NCBI RefSeq assembly: GCF_019402645.1
Contig: NZ_VKKS01000001.1
Location: forward strand, 1,426,970-1,490,969
DNA from: Morganella morganii
GTDB taxonomy: Bacteria > Pseudomonadota > Gammaproteobacteria > Enterobacterales > Enterobacteriaceae
Length of the DNA: 64,000 nt
Reading direction: 5' to 3'
In this document: piece by piece, positions 58,363-64,000 of the stretch
Layout of the letters: every line of letters starts with the position of its first letter
Position numbering within the stretch: position 1 is the first letter of the stretch
Position numbers and translations under genes: made by a program
The notes under the pieces: generated by a model
Seen by the model: only the letters and a program-made list of their open reading frames with translations
Database searches by the model: none
Told to the model about the DNA's origin: nothing

Positions 58363-59343
58363 TCAGGGCAATTTCTTATATTTATAGAGCTTATAAGGCT
58401 CTTCCTCACCGTCTTTGCGGGTTTTCAGCAGTTTCAGAATCCAGGTGTATTGTTCAATATTTGGTCTCACCAGTGCTTCCACCTCTTCATTCATGCGCCT
58501 GGCGATATACTGGTCGTCCTGTCCGTCAATGTCATCCATCGGCGGGCGGACGTGGATATGGAACTGGTGGTTTTTATGATCGTACACCGGAAACAACGGG
58601 ACAATCGCGGCCTTACATACTTTCATCAGCCGCCCGATAGCAGGCAGTGTGGCTTTATAGGTGCTGAAGAACGGGACAAACTCACTGTGCTCTTCGCCGT
58701 GATCCTGATCCGGCAGATAATAGCCGCTGTAACCATTGCGTACACTGGCAATAAAAGGTTTGATACCGGCTTCGCGGGAGTGCAGGCGGCCGCCGAAGTG
58801 AACGCGGGCTTTATTCCACAGGTAATCCGCCACCGGGTTTTTCTGGTGGTGAAACATGCCCGCCACTTTATTCCCCTGCGCGGCAAACAGCATAGCAGGT
58901 AAATCAATCGCCCAGCCGTGCGGCACCATAAAAATGATATTACGGCCTTCCGACTGCAACGCATCAATAATGTCCTGCCCGTGAACCTGTGTACGGGAAA
59001 TCACCCGCTGCGGATTGCGCAGACACAATTCCGCCAGCATCACAAAGGCGTGCGGTGCACTGGCAAACATCTCATCAGTCAGTCTTTCCCGCTCCGCTTC
59101 CGGCATATCCGGAAAACAGTAGTACAGATTAATCAGTGCCCGGCGGCGTCCGCCTTTGGCAAAACGTCCGGCAATCCGGCCAACCCCGGCCAGAACCGGG
59201 TCGCGTAATTTGACCGGCAGATAGCTCAGACCGGCCAGTGCGCCTGCCGCAACCCACATTCCCCAGTATTTCGGGTGCAGGTAGTAACGGTGAAATGTCG
59301 GGATATAGCCCGCTTTGCTGTCTGTATCATTTTCTTTATACAC
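58363..59343 (-). CDS. lpxM: Lipid A biosynthesis myristoyltransferase LpxM
   Basis: LpxM adds the last secondary acyl chain to Kdo2-lipid A at the inner membrane. The 326-residue product has one N-terminal membrane-associated segment (MWVAAGALAGLSYLPVKLRD), the catalytic HX4D motif in VPHGWAIDLPAM near residue 138 and the conserved LPDQDHGEEHSEFVPFF. Loss or change of this chain alters endotoxin activity in enterobacteria. It is adjacent to mepM, as in E. coli. Confidence 0.95.
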   Translation of the reverse strand: MYKENDTDSKAGYIPTFHRYYLHPKYWGMWVAAGALAGLSYLPVKLRDPVLAGVGRIAGRFAKGGRRRALINLYYCFPDMPEAERERLTDEMFASAPHAFVMLAELCLRNPQRVISRTQVHGQDIIDALQSEGRNIIFMVPHGWAIDLPAMLFAAQGNKVAGMFHHQKNPVADYLWNKARVHFGGRLHSREAGIKPFIASVRNGYSGYYLPDQDHGEEHSEFVPFFSTYKATLPAIGRLMKVCKAAIVPLFPVYDHKNHQFHIHVRPPMDDIDGQDDQYIARRMNEEVEALVRPNIEQYTWILKLLKTRKDGEEEPYKLYKYKKLP

Positions 59344-59499
59344 AGATGGATACCAGTATTAAATTAATCTTATTTATCATGATATTATAAATATCGTGAA
59401 CTATTATTATTGATTATCTGAAATCAGAAGTACATTAAAATTCTGTACCGGAAGATGCGGCAGGCGGGTGTCTGAGCACCCGCCGCCGGAATGAGAGGA

Positions 59500-60876
59500 T
59501 TAATCAAGTGTCAGCTGCGGCCGGTACTCTTTGACCAGCGCCATGTAACCGGTACGATCTTTGCCGGTCAGCCCGCCGGAACGCGGCAGTTTTGCTGTCA
59601 GCGGATTCACCGCCTGCTGGCCGTTCCAGACTTCAAAGTGCAGATGTGGCCCTGTGGAGCGCCCGGTATTACCGGATAACCCGACTTTATCACCACGCTT
59701 AACTTTCTGGCCCGGTTTGACCAGCAGTTTGCGCATGTGCATATAACGGGTGGTAAACTGACGTCCGTGACGGATAGCCACGAAATTCCCGGCCGCGCCG
59801 CTGTATTTCGCCACAACCACTTCACCATCACCTACCGCCAGTACCGGTGTACCGACCGGCATCGCAAAATCAACCCCTTTATGCGGAGCAACACGTCCGG
59901 TGACCGGGTTTACACGGCGGGGGTTAAAGTGTGAGGAAACACGGAATTGTCTCGCTGTCGGGAAACGCAGGAAACCGCGTTCCAGGCCGTCACCTTTGGC
60001 ATCATAAAAACGGCCGTCTTCCGCACGGAATGCATAATAATCACGCCCGTTAGTATGCAGGCGCACGGCCAGCATCTGGCTCTGTTCCTGTTTGCCGTCC
60101 AGCATTTCACGGGAGGTCAGTACAGTGAAGCGATCGCCGTTTTTCACTTTGCGGACATCCACCTGCCACTGTAACGCTTTGGAAATATCACGGACTTCAC
60201 TGCGGGTCAGCCCCGCTTTTGATGCACTGGCATTCAGACTGCCGCTGACTTTGCCGGTCAGGCGTTTAGTCTGCCATTCCCCTTCACGCATCTCTTTGGT
60301 TTCTTTAAACCCGCTGCCGCTGCGGACATAACTGCGGGTTTCCCGGCGGTTAACCATCCAGCTCAGGGATTTCAGTTCACCGTCGTCGTTAAGTTCCCAG
60401 GATAGGGTCTGTCCGATTTGCAGGTTACGTAATTCCTTGTACTGGTTGGATAATAATGCCACGTCAGAGGCATCTATCCCGTACTGAGTCAGGATAGCAG
60501 ACAGGCTGTCGCCTCCGGCAACTGTGTATTCAAGTGAGGTGGGGATGACGGTATCGGTCGGGGAGGCTTCATCGATATCATCAGATTCTTTGGCAAGGCC
60601 TTCATCAGGCAGTTGGTCGCTGCTGTCAGTGATAATATCATCCGTGTCAGTGCCCGCGCCTGTTACTGACTGCATACCAGTGGTGTCAGCCGGTGGCGCA
60701 AAATCAGTTTCAATATATTGTTCGTTATCAGCACTCCGCTCATGATATACAGCAAACGGGTGCCAGACAGCGACACCCAGTGTTGCGGCAGTTAACATCC
60801 CCAGCATCATCCGATGTGCTTTGGGTAACTGGTTGTATACCAGAACGGCGGATTTTGCCAGTTGCTGCAATTGCAC
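59500..60876 (-). CDS. mepM: Murein DD-endopeptidase MepM
   Basis: MepM cleaves D-Ala-mDAP cross-links to allow peptidoglycan growth. The 458-residue product has an N-terminal membrane anchor (about 22-42), a low-complexity Asp/Ser/Thr-rich linker, a LysM/OapA-like domain (TVAGGDSLSAILTQYGID near 120) and a C-terminal M23 domain with the zinc ligands in HKGVDFAMP and HLHFEVW. The start drawn is GTG; a TTG six bases downstream (MQQLAKS) matches the E. coli opening MQQIARS and may be the true one. It starts 16 bases after znuA. A T-poor hairpin (59463-59484) follows the gene. Confidence 0.95.
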   Translation of the reverse strand: MQLQQLAKSAVLVYNQLPKAHRMMLGMLTAATLGVAVWHPFAVYHERSADNEQYIETDFAPPADTTGMQSVTGAGTDTDDIITDSSDQLPDEGLAKESDDIDEASPTDTVIPTSLEYTVAGGDSLSAILTQYGIDASDVALLSNQYKELRNLQIGQTLSWELNDDGELKSLSWMVNRRETRSYVRSGSGFKETKEMREGEWQTKRLTGKVSGSLNASASKAGLTRSEVRDISKALQWQVDVRKVKNGDRFTVLTSREMLDGKQEQSQMLAVRLHTNGRDYYAFRAEDGRFYDAKGDGLERGFLRFPTARQFRVSSHFNPRRVNPVTGRVAPHKGVDFAMPVGTPVLAVGDGEVVVAKYSGAAGNFVAIRHGRQFTTRYMHMRKLLVKPGQKVKRGDKVGLSGNTGRSTGPHLHFEVWNGQQAVNPLTAKLPRSGGLTGKDRTGYMALVKEYRPQLTLD

Positions 60877-60892
60877 GCGTTCTGTTCCTTAT

Positions 60893-61816
60893 TTATTGCT
60901 CCAGGCAGGATGCGTACTGTGCTGATAACCGTGACAGGAAGTTGGTGTAACCGTCCCGATCCACTGCAATTCCGCTGCCCAGCGGGTCAAGGACGCCCAT
61001 CTTCGCGTTCGTCCCTTTGGCCACCGCTTTAATGACTGCCGGCCTGAACTGCGGCTCAGCAAACACACACAAGGCGTTCTGCTCAGCCAGCTTTAATTTG
61101 ATGTTATTGAGTGTCTGCGCACCCGGCTGAATTTCAGGGTTGACCGTAAAATGCCCGGAAGGCGAAAGGTCAAAACGTTTTTCAAAATAACCATAGGCGT
61201 CATGAAAAACAAAATACCCGTGTGTTTTCACCGGTGCCAGCTGCTGAACAATATTCTTCTCAGTTTCAGTAAGTTGTCCATTGAATTTACGCAGGTTTAC
61301 GTCCAGCACAGATTTTTTATCCGGATAACTCACCAGGAGTTTATTATACACTGCCTGAGCCGTCTGCCGGGCGATATCCGGCGACATCCACAAGTGCATA
61401 TTGTACTCGCCGTGGTGGTGATGCCCGTCTTCATCATGGTCATCGTGGTCATCATCTTCATCGTTTTTCAGCAAAAATGGTCTGACAGACTCAAGTTCAC
61501 TGATAACAATCTGTTTTTGCTCCGGAACGGCTGAAAGCGGCTTTTGCAGGAAGGTTTCCAGCTCCGGTCCGACCCAGACAACCAAATCCGCTGAGCGGAT
61601 TTTTTTCAGGTCAGACGGTTTGAGTGCATAATCATGCGGCGAGGCACCATCCGGCAGTAAAATCTGTGTGTCCGTGACACCATCTGCAACCGCAGCGGCG
61701 ATTAACCCGACAGGACGTACTGATGTTAACACATCTGCGCCGGCAGTTTGTGCGGTCAGACTCAAAAATGTGGCAATAAACGCTATTTTTATTCCGTGCC
61801 GTGACTGGTGCTGCAT
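60893..61816 (-). CDS. znuA: Zinc ABC importer binding protein ZnuA
   Basis: ZnuA is the periplasmic zinc receptor. The 307-residue precursor has a signal peptide ending near TAGADVL and the cluster A-I fold. The zinc ligands are in DGASPHDYAL (His near residue 60), HLWMSPD and GYFVFHDAYGYF. A mobile loop rich in Asp and His (DEDDDHDDHDEDGHHHHGE, about 117-135) is characteristic of ZnuA. The start at 61816 is preferred because an upstream ATG at 61867 overlaps the Zur box. Confidence 0.96.
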   Translation of the reverse strand: MQHQSRHGIKIAFIATFLSLTAQTAGADVLTSVRPVGLIAAAVADGVTDTQILLPDGASPHDYALKPSDLKKIRSADLVVWVGPELETFLQKPLSAVPEQKQIVISELESVRPFLLKNDEDDDHDDHDEDGHHHHGEYNMHLWMSPDIARQTAQAVYNKLLVSYPDKKSVLDVNLRKFNGQLTETEKNIVQQLAPVKTHGYFVFHDAYGYFEKRFDLSPSGHFTVNPEIQPGAQTLNNIKLKLAEQNALCVFAEPQFRPAVIKAVAKGTNAKMGVLDPLGSGIAVDRDGYTNFLSRLSAQYASCLEQ

Positions 61817-61841
61817 AATGGAAACTCCGTGACATGATTGC

Positions 61842-61865
61842 GAAAATGTTATATTATAACGTTTC
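61842..61865. promoter_or_regulatory. Zur box between znuA and znuC
   Basis: The inverted halves GAAAATGTTATA and TATAACGTTTC (with one intervening T) reproduce the enterobacterial Zur operator (GAAATGTTATA-N-TATAACATTTC) with one mismatch. It lies centrally between divergent znuA and znuCB, so zinc-bound Zur would repress both. Confidence 0.9.
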
Positions 61866-61892
61866 ATTCATTCTGCAAGATAATAATTTATC

Positions 61893-62702
61893 ATGTCAAC
61901 ACTTATCGCGGTAAATGATGTTTCTGTCGCTTTTGGTACTAACACCGTACTGGAGGACATTTCATTTACATTATCTCCGGGGAAAATCATCACCCTTCTC
62001 GGGCCGAACGGCGCGGGAAAATCCACGATTGTCCGTGTGGTGCTTGGTCTTACCGAACCGACCTCCGGCACAGTCACCCGCGCACCGGGGCTGACTGTCG
62101 GTTATGTTCCGCAAAAACTCTATCTCGACCCGACGATGCCGTTAACTGTCGCCCGTTTTCTGCGCCTGAAGCGCGGTGTCAGCAAGGGAGATTGCCTTGC
62201 GGCACTTGAGCGGGTTAATGCCGCGCATCTGACCGGAAAACCGATGCAGCGTTTGTCCGGCGGGGAGATGCAACGTGTGCTGCTGGCCCGTGCCCTTCTT
62301 GCCCGCCCGCAGTTGCTGGTGCTGGATGAACCGACTCAGGGCGTGGATGTCAACGGCCAGGTGGCACTGTATGATTTGATCACCCGGCTGCGCGATGAGC
62401 TTAACTGCGCGGTTCTGATGGTTTCCCACGATCTGCATCTGGTAATGGCAAAAACGGATACAGTGCTGTGTATCAACCGCCATATCTGCTGTTCCGGTGA
62501 GCCGGATGTGGTGGCCGCCCATCCTGAGTTTACAGCCATGTTCGGCACCCGTGCCGCCACCCAAATCGGTATCTACCGTCATCATCACAATCACAGTCAC
62601 GAAAACGGCAGTGCTGTGTTATCACCCTCTGCTCCCTGCTGCGGGAATCACGCCCCGGCAGACGTATCGGTAAAATCAGTCCCGGAGTGCCGCCATGATT
62701 GA
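61893..62702 (+). CDS. znuC: Zinc ABC importer ATPase ZnuC
   Basis: ZnuC powers zinc import. The 269 residues contain Walker [10 protein letters not shown] near residue 37, signature [17 protein letters not shown] and Walker [16 protein letters not shown]. The C-terminal extension is rich in His and Cys (HHHNHSHEN, then CCGNH), longer than in E. coli ZnuC (251), and may sense or hold zinc in the cytoplasm. The stop overlaps the znuB start by eight bases. Confidence 0.96.
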   Translation: MSTLIAVNDVSVAFGTNTVLEDISFTLSPGKIITLLGPNGAGKSTIVRVVLGLTEPTSGTVTRAPGLTVGYVPQKLYLDPTMPLTVARFLRLKRGVSKGDCLAALERVNAAHLTGKPMQRLSGGEMQRVLLARALLARPQLLVLDEPTQGVDVNGQVALYDLITRLRDELNCAVLMVSHDLHLVMAKTDTVLCINRHICCSGEPDVVAAHPEFTAMFGTRAATQIGIYRHHHNHSHENGSAVLSPSAPCCGNHAPADVSVKSVPECRHD

Positions 62703-63480
62703 ATTATTATTACCGGGCTGGCTTGCCGGGATACTGCTGGCGATTGCTGCCGGGCCGCTCGGCTCTTTTGTTGTCTGGCGGCGGATGTCCTACTTCGGTG
62801 ATACCCTGGCACACGCTTCCCTGCTCGGGGTCGCGTTTGGTCTGCTGCTGAATGTCAGTCCGTTTTATGCCGTGATTGCCGTGACACTGATTCTGGCAAT
62901 GCTGCTGGTCTGGCTGGAACGTCGTCCGCAGCTGGCGGTGGATACCCTGTTGGGTATTATGGCGCACAGTGCGCTGTCCCTGGGTCTGGTGGTGGTCAGT
63001 CTGATGTCAAATGTGCGGGTGGATCTGATGGCTTACCTGTTCGGCGATCTGCTCTCGGTGACATATGAGGATCTGCTGCCGATTGCAGTAGGTGTAACCA
63101 TTGTGACCGGGTTACTGATGTGGCAGTGGCGTAATCTGCTTTCTCTGACCATCAGCCCGGAACTGGCTTTTGTTGATGGTATCAACCCCGGCAGACTGCG
63201 GATGATGCTGATGCTGGTTACTGCACTGACCATCGGCCTCGCCATGAAATTTGTCGGTGCACTGATTATCACCTCTCTGCTGATTATTCCGGCTGCCGCC
63301 GCCCGTCGCTTTGCGAAGACACCGGAACAAATGGCGGCAGGTGCGGTTGTTACCGGGATGATATCTATCACCGGCGGATTAACTTTCTCTGCCTTTTACG
63401 ATACGCCCGCCGGGCCGTCCGTTGTACTGTGTGCCGCCTGCTGCTTTATTCTCAGTCTGCTGATAAAACCACATAATTAA
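62695..63480 (+). CDS. znuB: Zinc ABC importer permease ZnuB
   Basis: The 261-residue permease (same as E. coli) is a polytopic ABC-3 family protein, with [26 protein letters not shown] near residue 20, the region of the conserved SH(A/S)xLLG motif, and [22 protein letters not shown] near 185. It is coupled to znuC by overlap and followed by a strong terminator. Confidence 0.97.
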   Translation: MIELLLPGWLAGILLAIAAGPLGSFVVWRRMSYFGDTLAHASLLGVAFGLLLNVSPFYAVIAVTLILAMLLVWLERRPQLAVDTLLGIMAHSALSLGLVVVSLMSNVRVDLMAYLFGDLLSVTYEDLLPIAVGVTIVTGLLMWQWRNLLSLTISPELAFVDGINPGRLRMMLMLVTALTIGLAMKFVGALIITSLLIIPAAAARRFAKTPEQMAAGAVVTGMISITGGLTFSAFYDTPAGPSVVLCAACCFILSLLIKPHN

Positions 63481-63491
63481 TTATACATACA

Positions 63492-63527
63492 GCAAAAAGC
63501 CCTGACAGTAATATCAGGGCTTTTTGC
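63492..63527. terminator. terminator between znuB and the Tai4-like gene
   Basis: GCAAAAAGCCCTGA pairs perfectly with TCAGGGCTTTTTGC around an 8-base loop; it works in both directions between two converging genes. Confidence 0.88.
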
Positions 63528-63555
63528 AACAGCGCTCCTCAAAAGACAGACCCGG

Positions 63556-63921
63556 TTAATCAGCCGAATAACGTTTTTTTATTTCAGCAATTTCACTGCT
63601 TTGAGATGCATCTATGCACTTCATTACTGTCAGATCTATATTTTGTTTTTTGCTTGGATACGTTTTATCCAGATATTTTTTTACCACGTCAGTTGCTTCA
63701 TCATAAGCTTCTGCGGTATATGCACCTCTTTCAACATAAGCACCCACTGCCGCTTTTGCTTCCTGCTGCAGAGCGTCTCCCAGACCGCTTTGAGCCAGAC
63801 AATAGCTGAGGGCAAAATTTTCCAGAGAATTTTTCAGCGGCTCATTTTTTTGAGCAAATGACACCGATGAAAAAATAACAGCAGACAGTGAAAATACAGC
63901 GAAATTTATTTTAATTCCCAT
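63556..63921 (-). CDS. T6SS amidase immunity protein, Tai4 family
   Basis: The 121-residue precursor has a signal peptide (MGIKINFAVFSLSAVIFSSVSFA) and the Tai4 pattern: SLENFALSYCLAQSG, AVGAYVERGAYTAEAYDEA, YLDKTYPSKK and MKCIDASQSSEIAEI, with two cysteines likely to form a disulfide. Tai4 proteins sit in the periplasm and block the peptidoglycan amidase Tae4 delivered by type VI secretion. The start is backed by GGTGAGGCT. The upstream gene on the same strand is a Tae4-like amidase, consistent with the pair. No T6SS machinery is in the window. Confidence 0.85.
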   Translation of the reverse strand: MGIKINFAVFSLSAVIFSSVSFAQKNEPLKNSLENFALSYCLAQSGLGDALQQEAKAAVGAYVERGAYTAEAYDEATDVVKKYLDKTYPSKKQNIDLTVMKCIDASQSSEIAEIKKRYSAD

Positions 63922-64000
63922 AGCATAGCCTCACCTGCCTGTTGAAAATAACATGAATCCGAACAATCTGTACCATTCCAGAGTGTGGCATGGCCTGTTG
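63906..64000 (-). pseudogene. Tae4-type amidase, 3' end only, apparent frameshift
   Basis: The last bases of the window, read on the minus strand, encode TGHATLWNGTDCSDSCYF, the catalytic-His motif and C-terminal cysteine region of Tae4 amidases. In this frame there is no stop; it runs straight into the tai4 frame through the tai4 ATG. One base over, the frame ends VRLWELK and TAA at 63906-63908, which is the normal kind of Tae4 C-terminus (an aromatic-hydrophobic end such as LWxL). An indel near the TATTTTCAAC stretch (about 63940-63945) would explain both. Only about 95 bases are visible. Confidence 0.55.

Overview
The window looks like a chromosomal segment of an enterobacterium from the Morganellaceae, most likely Morganella. 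This is an inference from protein resemblance to E. coli orthologues, roughly balanced base composition and gene order; no 16S gene or database search was available. Most of the window is a core backbone in blocks also known from E. coli: fnr-uspE, pntAB-ydgH-ydgI, hrpA-azoR, ydbH-ynbE-ydbL with ldhA, ycgN/ycgM/ycgL with minCDE, rnd-fadD-yeaY-tsaB-yoaA-yoaB, mdtJI, zwf-hexR-pykA, and lpxM-mepM-znuA with znuCB. No rRNA, tRNA, CRISPR array or insertion sequence was recognised.

Region by region. 1-7.7 kb: the end of fnr, uspE, the proton-translocating transhydrogenase pntAB, the periplasmic protein ydgH and an ArcD-like antiporter. 7.9-17.1 kb: helicase hrpA, azoR, the envelope lipid-transport operon ydbH-ynbE-ydbL and ldhA. 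17.1-28.0 kb is an accessory region. It holds two small unknown proteins, decayed remains of a nitric-oxide module (ytfE and norR fragments), and a metal or siderophore import locus: TonB receptor, Crp/Fnr-type regulator, FecBCD-like ABC transporter, cupin and SAM methyltransferase. It ends with a broken zinc-metallopeptidase gene next to a lipoprotein, which resembles a type VI effector-immunity pair. 28.0-39.8 kb is backbone: ycgNM, a lytic transglycosylase, ycgL, the minCDE division-site operon, rnd, fadD, yeaY, tsaB, yoaA and yoaB. 39.9-48.8 kb is a complete autoinducer-2 (lsr) system, with lsrK-lsrR divergent from lsrACDBFG.

49.0-52.6 kb is a second accessory patch. It has a frameshifted pyocin/colicin-like toxin gene with a candidate immunity gene, an unknown secreted protein and a dead CusR-like response regulator. 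52.7-63.5 kb returns to backbone: the spermidine exporter mdtJI behind a long leader with two overlapping short ORFs, zwf/hexR with two HexR operators, pykA, lpxM, mepM and the divergent znuA/znuCB zinc importer around a Zur box. The right edge carries a Tai4-type immunity gene and the last codons of a Tae4-type amidase gene whose frame is disturbed.

The recurring theme outside the backbone is interbacterial-toxin modules in which the toxin, but not the visible immunity gene, is damaged: an amber stop, a one-base frameshift and a 3' frameshift. The locus most likely to be poorly described is the import cluster at 19.5-26.5 kb. Its regulator and its receptor share an identical 19-bp sequence containing an FNR-like palindrome, which in the regulator gene covers the start codon. 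The most interesting regulatory RNA candidates are the mdtJI leader and a structured element with two GGA-loop hairpins between yoaB and lsrK.
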